From positions 62,001 through 126,000 of the forward strand of contig WIXG01000173.1 of the NCBI GenBank assembly GCA_009869945.1: 64,000 nucleotides of DNA, given 5' to 3'. This stretch comes from Mesaphorura yosii (taxonomy: Eukaryota > Arthropoda > Collembola > Poduromorpha > Tullbergiidae). Positions 50,501 to 62,061 of the stretch are shown here, in pieces. The notes below the pieces were generated by a model. The model ran no database searches and was not told the origin of the DNA. It saw only the letters and a program-made list of their open reading frames with translations. The stretch's first letter is position 1. The number at the start of each line of letters is the position of its first letter. Both the position numbers and the translations under genes were made by a program.

Positions 50501-53500
50501 AACCGGCAAAAGCCACAGCAAAAAAATAAACTCCAGAGAGATACAATGTAAAAAAAAGTGATTCACATTTACAATGTCGTAACCTATAATTCCCGTGTAT
50601 CAAAAGTTATAGCAGAATAAATGACAGAGCAAGAAAAATGTATTTTGCATCACATCCCTCTTAACTGCTTGACTGCCGAGAAGGAGAAAAGTCACCGAAC
50701 AATTTTAAATTTGAATTTTTTGGGGAGAGGGAAGCGAGATGTATTATTATCATTACTGTAATCTACTTAGATTGGCATTCTTCTGTCTCTCATGTGCACT
50801 TTAAATTTGAAGGCTTAACATTGTCAAACTGCAATTCGTTCATGAAGACAACGACTATAATCGTATTGCGTCTGCTCACATTTTGATTAATGTGGAATGC
50901 GATGCTGCTGCTGCAATGATCGAATAATAATACATCCGAGAGGGTAAAAGCAATAAAACTTGAGATGACGATAATGTGCGCAATAATGAAGCAGCAACAG
51001 CAGCACAGCTCGGATGATATCAAATATCTTTGCACTTCAACTTGCAGGATAGGCAATCATAATAATTTGCGTAATAACAGTGATAGGAGATCAAACAATA
51101 ATGTGGAAGCTTTAAAAAATATTCAAGACTGAAATTATACGCTATTATTATACTGGTGGTACTCGAATTAAGGAAAACATCGAGTTCCACAACTTACAGA
51201 GACAAACAGGCGAGAAAGAAAGGACGAGGCATAAAAAGGGCTCGGTAAACGGTCCCGCACCGCCAAGTGAGACAAAATGTGTTGGATTATGCAATATTTG
51301 ATTTTTCCTGGCTCAGAGATATAATTTGGGACAAACACAATTTGGTACCGACCATGAAATAATTGAGACTGATGAGTTCACATTATGGAAGGAAGGAAAG
51401 TCTGCGGAGCGATGTAGAACGAGGAAGGTAGGTGAACGACAGTGTTATAGGGAGGATTACTGCCATAAACTCGGTCGGCGCTGCTTTCTTCCTTCGTTGT
51501 GGGATTTCTGGCTCAATTCGATGGTTTTAATAGTGCAACATGTGCATGTAGGGTGCAAGTCGCTCGTGGAATACGATTTTTTATAGTGTCATGTCATGGA
51601 AAATAGAACAAAAACATCCACGTCCGCATCAAATTCTCCACAGCGGTCAAAGTCAGTGCAGAGACGAGGCGAGGGAAGCGAATAGCGAAAGTGATACATC
51701 GTCGCCTTCCTCATTCAAAAACGGTAAGTGTCCGTGTCCGCGCCTTGGCTGCTCTGTTTTTGTTTGCCTTGCGGTGGATGCGGCATAAAGGCTCACGGAT
51801 ATGCGGTGGTCACGGAAATTAGGCAAATTCTCCGCCTTCAGGTGTCTGCTGGTCGAATCTCAGTCTGGCCTGATTCAATTTTTACACCGGCCGCGGCATG
51901 TATTTCGTATATGTTTTGTATTCCATTGATATTTGAAGAAGAGAATTGAAAAGCAAACAAAGCCCAATTTCACGGATACTCCTTTTGGACAGTATGGATT
52001 TTTCAGAGTAATCAACACTTCAGAATCCATTATCCCTTGTATCCCTTTCTTTCTTTATTGTAGCTTTGACAGTTGATAAAAATTGAAATGAGAAGCGACC
52101 GAACAGTGTCACGTTTTCGTTTTATTCTTCCAAAATAATGAGATTTCAGGTGCTACGCTATAAAAGAGCTAAGTACGGGAATCCAGTGATAGTTTAGGTA
52201 ATAATGCACTCGCATGTCGTATTCAATCCAAATGCCTTATTCAACGCTTGCATTGTCAGAAAATGAAATGGTCGAAATAAAATGAGATGCATAAAACTAA
52301 AGTTTCATCGAAATCGAAGGACTAAACTCCCATGAGATGCGTTATGCATTTTGTGTCGACAGCTTCATTTATGCGTTTCTTCTTCGTGTTCATTTGGCTC
52401 AGCATCAGCAAGATTATCGCTGAGGTGATAAAATGAATCTGAATGCGTAAGCACAAGCAAGAAGCCTGAATGAAATGCAAATGCGAATCGGCAAATAAGA
52501 GTAAATGAAGTTTCGCAAAACGGCACGGCGAGACGATCTGGGATGATGCGATCGTTCGTAAAACGTTATATTGCTTTATACAACTTTTCACTTGACTGAA
52601 ATGAGAATTGTAGAATTATATTAAACAAGGAGCTTTACCACTGCACAACTGCACTTGGAAAGGGAAGGAAATCTCAGTAGGACACTTGATCCAGGCAGAA
52701 AAAACGAATTACTACCGCAAGCGACCACCACCAAGTGGCAGAGTGCCGTTAGAGTATCCAATCTGAATATTATTTACGGAAAACAAGAAAAATGTGAAAG
52801 TGTGAGTTGAAAAGTCAAGAGTGAAGAGTCCGAGCGAGTTCATTGAGGGGAGGAAGAGACAAGAGATATGATGCAAGGCAGTAGGAATGAAGAACCCGAG
52901 CCAGCAAGCCGACAGAGGAAAACTGGAATCAAACGAAACGAATAAAAACAAAAAAAATGAATTTGTACTTTTCTGGAAATCGGACAGCGGAGCATTACGT
53001 TATATATTACACTATTAACTTTTACATATTACAGAATTATGTCTTCGAAATGGAAGAATAATAATTTTCCACTTCTGCCTGCTTCGGATTCTCGTCCAGC
53101 TGAAGAAAAGGAGGGTCGGTCCGGTCGGCGCTTCATACGTATATGTATGTAGAACATTATTTAATGAAGTTCGCGTCCCGCGTCTCGTCTTCTCCTCCAC
53201 CGTCCAAACTTATATTTATCGTCTGTCGTATTTTATTTTCCGTATGTCCATCTTGATCTCTCGACTCCTTTCCGCTTTGTCTTTCCGCGCGCTCTCCTCG
53301 TTTCAGTCACATTGTATGGTGTATTTGCGTAATAGATTTCTCAAGAAAATTGAACTGTCAGATTCTACATAATTCTCATCTTTCTGCGCTGGGGCCGCCT
53401 GATCTCTTTATTCAGACGGTAATTTGTCCCTCGTAAATCGACTAGGCAATTGTGTTGTCCGATAAATCGATGTCGCATAAAATCGCAATCTTGTCTTGCT

Positions 53501-55013
53501 CGGAAACTGGTCATTTTGTTTATGTCTCATTTAAATAAGATAAAAATTCGAAGACACATCTGCTGCTCATCCCACCATTGACTTCGTCATTTGCGTGGAC
53601 AGAACAGCCGCATAAGTCATTTTACCCCTTTCGATTCGTCTTTTATTAAAAGACTTGGCTCTGGAGCATCGCACGCCGTCGCTGGGGGCTCACGGGAGTG
53701 AGGAAGCATATTGTAATGGTAGCCGACAATAACATGACGCATTATTTCTCTGTAATGCAAGATTATTGTGCAGAAAAAATGCTCATCCTTTTATTTATTT
53801 CATCCTGTCATATTTGTGGACCCTGCTTTGATTTATATTCGATTTCTTAGGATTTTCCTCCTTTTACATTTTTCGTGTCTGCCCCTTCGTTGGACTGTCT
53901 GGCTAGAAAAATGCGCCATGTAGGAGCACTCACTCAGTCAATGTCCGTGGCTCGGCGAGTATGAAGGAAGGTGTTTTGGGTTGAACGTTGCATATTCGGC
54001 CTCCACTTTTCATTTCATATTCGTACGAACGGAAGAGCAAGTGAGAATGATAAATACGAACGACGAAGATGCACACATGCATGCAAGTCGGGATTGGCTT
54101 TAAGAAGCCGGGTCTGTGAAAATGAAAGGAAATTTGCACAGAAATAAATATATTGCTTCTTTTAACACGTTAGATTGTCCTCGCAGCAGCGTAATAAATT
54201 TATTGAAATCCGGATCACCACATGGAGTCTTTCTGTTTGAGGTCGCAGTCGCTACAATTCTGCTGTCATTGTTGTTCATGTTCAAAGTGGAAAAAGATAA
54301 AACGTAGCAAGTTCTATTTGCCTTGTGCAGTGCAGGTTAACATTTTTTGGTTGCATGTGCAAAACGCGTAGAGATACAATTTTGCCCATGATTTATGTGG
54401 TTGTTTCCTTCATTCAGAATCATTTTGTGGCTTCGTCCTCGTCTTCTCGTCCCCGACAACATTTCTGTTGTCTTTTGCCGTCTCTTTGCCCTTTTGCGCT
54501 GCGACTTTGACTACCGGCCGGTCAGCTTGACACTTGAGCATAAAATATATGTAAACCAGATTCGTGACATGCACATTCGAATCATACGAACTGCAATCAG
54601 ACAGACGCAAATGTCTGGTAAAAAAGGATCTTAATTATTCGCGGTAAAAATTATGAATATCATCAAGCATTTGGATTTCAAAGCATTCATCATTTTGTAA
54701 AATAACATTTTGACAGTGGAGTTGAAAGAGCCGAGCAGGCTCCTTTTTATCAACTACTGATTCGCAACTTCTTTTACATGCAAATGCCAGTGAGTACAAG
54801 AACAGCTTTCTTTGTAGCCGTCAATGCTTGCTGTCCGCCGCTGTGTCGTCGTTACTCACAAAGCCAACATTTGGCTAATGTTTTAATCTTAATACAAACT
54901 AATGAAGATGCAATGCAGCCGAAGCGCAGTCGCGGTAACAAAACAAGCGTCAAGCGAAGCGTTCGAGTTTGCGTATGCAAGAGAAATGAGATAATTTAAT
55001 GCTGATGACTTAC

Positions 55014-55067
55014 GGCGGAGCAGAGTGACCTGTTGGAGGAAATCTGCCAGCTTGCTCGAAGACTTGC
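55014..55067 (-). CDS. Candidate internal exon, possibly a 5' exon of trh
   Basis: 54 bases on the minus strand between a strong acceptor (TTCTTTTCAG, preceded by a T-rich tract) and a consensus donor (GCC|GTAAGT). All three frames are open. If spliced to the trh N-terminal exon, its phase-1 frame (KSSSKLADFLQQVTLLR) continues in frame into that exon; another frame reads QVFEQAGRFPPTGHSAPP, which looks more protein-like but would not join in frame. It could be coding, 5' UTR of trh, an exon of another gene, or chance. No start codon lies within it. Confidence 0.4.
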
Positions 55068-57944
55068 CTGAAAAGAATTACAAAGAAAAAACATATTAAA
55101 CTGGTTGCTTGTGATTTAATTTATTATAAGATTAGAATAAATTAGTAGAGTAAATAAATTATACTCAAATTACCAGCAAATCAAACGAAAATCAAGTTAT
55201 CGCTGCGAAAGATTTGATTTGCAGTTGAGCCAACTCTCAGGAACAAGATTTTTGGCAACTGAACTGGACTCATAAATGCCGCGCCGCTTTGGCCGTGAAA
55301 AAGTAGTTCACTTTAAGTACGCCGTCACTTGCTGCCCAGTTTGTCGATTTCCGTCAGTTAAAGCCCGACTCGATACACTATTTAATTGATCACTTAGCTG
55401 TCTGTCAAAATAATGGATGAGCATCCGTCTAATCCGTCATAAATGTGAAAAATGTGTTTTGTGATTGCCAGCTTGCGAATTGTCTGGTGTCTAGACTGAG
55501 ACAAGATCAAGATCAAGTGTCGTTGTTTGCAACAAACCCGCTTAGTTATGAAACAAGTGTATTAAATACATTAAATACTAAAGCAGACAGACAGTCCACC
55601 TGTTACACATTTGAAACAACCTTGGGATCAACTGCCCAGTTCTTTTAAACCCCGACAACTTTAATTTCATGCGAACAACATCGTAACGATGAAATGTGGG
55701 CTCATAAACCTCTTCATGCGGTGTCCACAAATTTCTTTACATGCTCACCGTCGTCATCGCACGGCCAACTAAGAAAGACATCATGGCGAGACGACAAAGT
55801 GAGAGAAAATACAGCAAACGCCAAATGCATGGAACTGAATTACCTTCTAACCAGTCAGTTAAACAAACACGAAGAAAAGGACACCTTCGGACAAGAAAAT
55901 TGTCAAACGCGACGGTTTTTCAGCCTCTTCATGTTATTATAAGCATCTCTTCATTGCACGAACGAACTATGATTTTCAATCTTGGGTTTAGAAACTGTAA
56001 AAATAAACATAAAACAAGACGACTCTGGTTGACATCCTCAACGTGACGCGTATGATGCGATTTATCTTATTTAGTGGCTTCAGAAAACCGGTTCAGTTTC
56101 AAATAGCATCCATCTGAGCTCTTAACAGGCTACTTGATTATTGACTCTCATAATACAATGCATTCGCCAGTTTCAGTTCCAGCTGATCTCGTAACTGTTC
56201 CATGTTATCCCCATGAAAATATTCTTGTAATGCGCTGTGCGCAGCACAAAACACGAAATACATGCACAAAGGCACAAACCCTCAAGACATCTACCGAGTC
56301 TCTTCATCTCACCAGGTTCTCCTTTTCTCTTAAATTTTTCCATTTATTTGACTACTTTATGATGATTATTTAGTGTAATGCGCATTGCTATTTAGGCATT
56401 CGTAATAATGATTCTTTTAAATAGAAACATTTATTGTGCCTACAAGCATGGTCGTAGACCTCCCTTATCGCTCGAATAAATCTGCACGCCGCCTGTGTAA
56501 ATCTGTGTTGCCGCCGCAGCGCAGGTTCACTGATCAGTGCAGTATGGTCAACAACTTCTGACGTTCTAACTAAATTCAAATCGAACTTGGCTGTCCTTGA
56601 CTTGGTTTGTTTTTACCCCAACGAAGGAGAATCAGAATTTAGGCTTGATTCATCTTTTAGTCTCAACATCCCCTACCCCGGCTGAAATGAAGTTGCTGTT
56701 GCTACTGCTTTCGGAGAACTCAACCTCTTTGCACGGAATCAAAGGTGATTCTCGTCGTTCGGCAGACTTCACTTAAGAAAAGAAACAAATGTCGCCGAGC
56801 AAGATCGTAAATTAGTCGAGAATTTATTAAATATTATCGCAGAGTTGTAAAATTTGTAAAAAGTGAACAGAAAAGGAAATAATTCTTCCCGGTTCAGCAG
56901 CAGCAGAGGTCAATGTAGTACGACTACGACATGACTTGCTACAAGAGTGCAAAACTCTTTAGCAGTAATTAAATTTTGATAAATAAAAAAGAAGTAAAGT
57001 AAGAAACATAAATTATAAACTCAATATGTTGACTCCATTCATTATCCATCCAAGTTGCGAAAAGCAGACGGAACGGTTCTCGGCTCGGCGTAGTCGTCAA
57101 ATCTGACAAATGCTTAATTAGAAAGACAAGCTGCGTTATCCGCTGACTGAACTGCTCTGCTGCACTCCGCGTTGGCGAATACAAGAGAAGATACTAATTA
57201 ATTACAAATGAAATTAAGTGTGCTGAGAATTCCTCCTTTTCTTGAGTAGAAAATGCGGACGAGTGGAGCAGCATAAAAAAGCGACTGCAGCTGGAATAGC
57301 ACGCGGATAGCGAAAGAAACGCAGCGCAGACGGGGAGCACAGCCCACAGTTAGCATTTAGAACCGTAAACTCGAATGAAGTGTCAAGAACCCCATCAGTT
57401 ATTGTCTCATAATTAACTTTAGCCTTTTAATTCCACTTTTTCTCTTTTATTCTTTTTTACAGCGTACAAATGTTTTCACAGTTCATTTCTTTTGCAATTG
57501 TAAGCAGGCTGCTGCTGCTCGTGAATGTTCTCTTCTCCCTTTTTTAAATTTGTGAGCAAATGTTGTAGAAAAAAGCTAAAATTAAGTATGGTTCGTGCTT
57601 TTAATTAAGATCACCTCAATTAAGCACAGTCGGTGCGACGGAATATATTTGTACGAATAAAAACAGTGCAGTAAAAGAACGGAGCAAGAAGGAGTCAGCC
57701 AGTGAGTCTTAATGGCTCTTTAATTAAAAGTCATCGGTTGCATTCAAATGATCAACTTAAAAAATAAAAACGCTTGAGTACGAAGTACGAGTACGAGTAA
57801 AACTATGAACTGACGACGAAGACGATAATCGCAAGCACAATAATTCGCCCTGATCTTGCATACGCCACGGAGTTCGTTTCGTTTGCATTTTACGACCTGC
57901 TCAGTTATTCACATCAGCAAATTCTTTGCCTGCTTTCGGTTTCT

Positions 57945-58337
57945 TCATCTCCTGTAATTCCTTCCGTTGTAAGATTCTTCGGTAGTGCGAGTGCAGGTTT
58001 TTCGCTTCAGACGTCGAGGAGAGCAGACGTGTTCTGTCTGTCTCTGGCTCGGAGACCGTTCGGGGCCACCCGAGACTAGGGTATCAGCGTCTGTAACTGC
58101 AGTCAACGCTGGTGGGTCTCGGTTTCGGGTCGGGTACCGGCGGTGGAAGGGCGGGGGACTGGTGGTGTGCCCGGTGGGCTGTGACCGATATCTGTCTCTC
58201 TGCGGAGTTCGGGAGGCTTGTGAATCCCAGCAAGGGGTCCTTGAGATGTACTTCTGGGTGTAATGAACCTTAAGGCAAAGAGGCTGCCTGCAGGCCGGAT
58301 TGTTTGTAGCCGGCCAATTCGGACAGCAAATTTGCAT
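57945..58337 (-). mobile_element. Possible fossil fragment of an LTR retroelement (end of pol)
   Basis: A GC-rich patch with an open minus-strand frame rich in Arg, Pro and Thr, containing RRYPTRNRDPP, a pattern common near the end of the integrase region of Ty3-like elements. No LTRs, reverse transcriptase or other parts are visible nearby. If real it is a short, old, broken piece; it could equally be a chance frame in unusual sequence. Confidence 0.25.
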
Positions 58338-58435
58338 AATTGTGGCCTGGACTCAGGATTTGAGTGGGTTAATTTAATTACCGTCTCCGTCTCGTCGCAC
58401 TAACTCAATTTAGTCCACCTGGGATTCCTTCGATG

Positions 58436-58454
58436 CTCCCTGTTTATCAGGGAG
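58436..58454. repeat. 7-bp-stem hairpin
   Basis: CTCCCTG, loop TTTAT, CAGGGAG: a perfect small stem-loop about 100 bases before a tRNA-like B-box word (58542-58552). Confidence 0.7.
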
Positions 58455-61400
58455 ATTAGAAAGGAATGTCAGCAAAGCAAAGCGAAACGTGTATTGACGC
58501 TACTGCAATGGATCCACTTGTGGCCTGGGCAGTCAGGTAGCGGTTCGATTCCCATTCGTTCCGCTCATATCTCTCCTCTAAAATATATACATAGTGCGAG
58601 TGCAGTTTGCCTTTCGTTACTCCTTTCTTTTATACTACTCAATTGTATAAACTGCTTTTTTGAAACTCGTTTTACTGGAGAATTCACAGTCCAGCACAGG
58701 AACTTTCGTGTCCTTTCGTTCTTTACTCATTCCAAGCAGTAAATATAATTGGTTTCAGAAAAATAATGCGGAGGCAAGAGTCAAAGGGAGACAATATACA
58801 ACAGTAAAGCACTGGCAATGAAACTGGGAGTGAACAATCATGACTTTCTATTTCTTTCACAAAATTAGAAAAAGAACTGCGTTAATTAACAAAACTGTGC
58901 GTTCGCTGCATTCCAAAATTTTTACGTACTGCGCGAACATAATATTTTGTATTTAATTTGATTTCAAGAATTGAATTATGAGATGAATCGGGGAGTGTTT
59001 ATTGAAATGGAAATTCTTTTCATGTGTTGGCTTGCACAATTTCAAGAAAAATGGGAAGGAGTCGAGGGGTAAATAAAAGAAAATGAGACTTTTATACTCT
59101 CTGTCTATATTTCATAATTCTGTCATTATTAGGAATTGTGCGCAGGCAATAAAATATTTACTGGCGCTTCTTGCAAATTTCGACTCAATATTCTATTTAA
59201 TTAGAAGTGCGATTCGTGTATGTATAACGTGTGTATGCTTACCCAAACGGAGTTGTTAACTCGAAGTAAAGATTCGATTTTCAACGGCGAAAAGCACGAG
59301 CTATGCCACAACGACTTAACGTGAGACTTTTATATTCTTTGACTTTGGACAAGTGTAACTTGCGAACAGCCCTTGAAAGGTAGTGCAGATAACCACATCT
59401 TCTGTATATTTCAATTAAATCCCAGGGTTAACATTGCGAAGTGCGAAATATGAAAACCATCATCAAATGTCAAATGGCTCCAACTTTTTTGTACAACTTG
59501 AGACGACAGAAGTTCAAAGCTGGCGTCAATCCCTGAGCTCTTAATAAAATTGCCAACTTGAAACTTTCTGCTTTTAATCAAAAATTGCCCTTTTTAAGAG
59601 GCAATTTAATGGTACCGTTTAGGAGGCAGTCGTTAATCTGACGCTTCCATTATAAACTCATCTGGTAATCTGAAAGGTCCGTTACATTTGACGCGGTAAA
59701 AAAAACAAGGGAATTACGGTGGAGGCATCTCCAAAGTAGGTTCAATCTCGAGGAATCAATCATAATCATAAATCATCGTGTGCGGTCCCCCAACAATAGT
59801 TTTTTGGTAATTCGTCTTGGCCCTTCTGTCGTGCGGTTATCTGCCTCGACGTCTATTTCGGATCTGACTAATTCGACCAAGCGCGAGCCGTTCATGTGTG
59901 CCCAAGTAGTCAGACAGGAGAATTCGATTCAATATCTGCTACCCCTACTTTGCTACAATTTCGTGGAGTAATGTTTTACGAACCAGAGCAGAAAATGACG
60001 AGCAGTTGTCTGCTGAGCATGAGTTTCGACGTTTCTGCTCTGCAGTTGGCATTTTGAGTTCTAATTGAAACTAGCCAGCAAAAAATTGTGACGGAAAGAT
60101 GTCGTAGACAGAAAGGCGTCGGCAAAAACTAGCCACGTTAGTCCAGGATTGCGTTTTTCCACTCCAGCGAGACTCGAGTCATATTTGACCTTGATCTTGA
60201 CCACTTGCATGCCGTAGTGGGAAACCCATCTCACAATACGACAAGTTCAACGATCACCTTGATAAAGAATGACAATATTCCGTCTCTGAGTGTCATTTTA
60301 TTGCATTGCATCGCAACGTCCACCGCATGCTTGCTCATCTCTAAAAATACTTTCGCCATTCCTGCGAGAGCTAGCTTCGTTATTGAAGTTCGTCACATAA
60401 ACAAGTTGAATTTACGATCAGAAATCAATCAAATGGTTTTCTACTCGCAGTTTTATGTTCAATTCGGTTGGCCGTGCAGCGGCCAGGATAATAACATTAA
60501 AAACTGGTCTTCTCTGTGTGACTGCTGCTGCGCTGCAGAAGCTTCAAAGGAAGGGTACAAAAAAGTTTCGTCTCGCAATACTTTTACGATGAGTGAGCTG
60601 ACCTCCAGTCTTCTGCGCATTTTATGCCTGTGACGGAACTTTGTGCTTGCAGCCCTAGCCCTGCCTTGATCATCGTCGTTCCAAGCATTGAAGCAGGTCC
60701 GATCCACAGTTACAAATTCCTGTACATTTGCGGAATTGCGATGCAGATACGATATTCGAGTACCATTTGCCAATAATACTTCAGTCTGACGTGACGGACG
60801 GCCAGCCGAGCCAACAACGCCAAGTAACGCATGAACATTATTCGATTCGGACCTTTCTCCTAATGTCCTAATACGTTAGGCGTATTATAGCACCCTCGGG
60901 AGAGGACGGCCAGTGGTTTTATGCTTTCACCTTGATCAATGTTCAGCACAATGCGAGGCATAAATGCATTATAGCTATAATGTATCTACCAAGCCGAGAC
61001 CACCACGCGCGGCGTGGAGTGTAGTACGTGTGCTGGTTTTCACTCGTATAAAAATAAAAGCAAGAAATATGAATGGACAGCTGGCGGGGAAAGACTGACC
61101 AGACCACGCCAGATTAGAGAAAATGGGAAAAACTATTAAACAGCACTAAACTCAATGTAAAAGCAACCCCCATGCATTATAAAGATATTATTTCCGTAAA
61201 AAAAACGACGGGAATTTATGTGACGGACTCGGCTTATGTTACTTGCCAAAGCAGGAGCGGCAGTTACCAAGGAACGGCTGGCAAATCCTGTCACTTGGCG
61301 TTTCCTTCATTTTAATCAAAGCAGGGAGGTTATTTGTAAGTGTAATTTGATCTTGATCCCAAACTATTTCATCAGACGTATGCCAAATTCAGCCTGCCTA

Positions 61401-62020
61401 ACACGGGAAAAGAATGATCAAATAAATTCTGTCGCTCTCTAATATTATTATTACGCCACAAGTGCTTTTATTATGCTCATCCCCGCCGCCTTCATTACAT
61501 TTCATTCATACTTCAGTTCCACTTCTCGATTGCACTTATAATCATGGCCTTGGCTGGACTGAATGATTGAGTAAATGAAGACAGAAAGTGATCTAATTGC
61601 ATTGTTCTAACCAACAGCAGTCAGAATTTAGCATCGAGGATCGTCGTACGCGTAAGCGTAAATAAAAATATCCATCTCTTGATTCTGATACTGAACGTAA
61701 AAAGGCGACAGTGCAATGAGGAACGAACAATGGACAAAAGAAAGCTTTCGCTGGCAGGTCGCCAGTCTGAAAGAGGGGAGCGTGGCCGCGACCATGGCGG
61801 TGGCGAGTGAATGAAAGGAATGCAGGCGATGTAGTACAATAGTATTTAGGAACAATTATGGCCTTTCTCTCTGCATTTACGACGCCACACGCCGTACGCC
61901 TTTTCTCTCGCTTTCCTTCAGAAGCGCAATGGTGTTTTAGGAAATGAATGTCACGTTGAATGAGTCGGGATGAGATGATATGTGTAATATGATAGTGATA
62001 GTCGGGACGCATGAGATGAT

Positions 62021-62061
62021 TGCTGCTGCTGCTGCCTTTGTGAAGAAGTGTCGTCGTCGTC
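62021..62061. repeat. Trinucleotide microsatellites (TGC)5 and (GTC)4
   Basis: TGC units at 62021-62036 and GTC units at 62050-62061, separated by 13 bases. Confidence 0.85.

Larger units (their letters stand above)
28761..55013. other. 26 kb gene-poor region upstream of the trh N-terminal exon
   Basis: No exon, RNA gene or intact transposon could be supported. Open frames up to 175 codons (36132-36659) have no homology, no splice context and biased composition, as expected by chance. The sequence is full of short imperfect tandem words (TGCAATGCAATG, CCATGCCATG, GAGTCGAGTC). By position it is either a long 5' intron of trh or its regulatory domain. Confidence 0.5.

Noticed and set aside
51644-51723. 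Exon-like segment, plus strand (CCACAG acceptor, AACG|GTAAGT donor)
   Set aside because: Good donor but weak acceptor and no neighbouring exon; splice words like this occur by chance in 64 kb.
58485-58567. tRNA gene
   Set aside because: A B-box word and partly pairing ends exist, but there is no A-box, no sound T-stem and no anticodon arm.
60205-60633. 142-codon open frame, plus strand
   Set aside because: No recognisable protein features and no coding neighbours.
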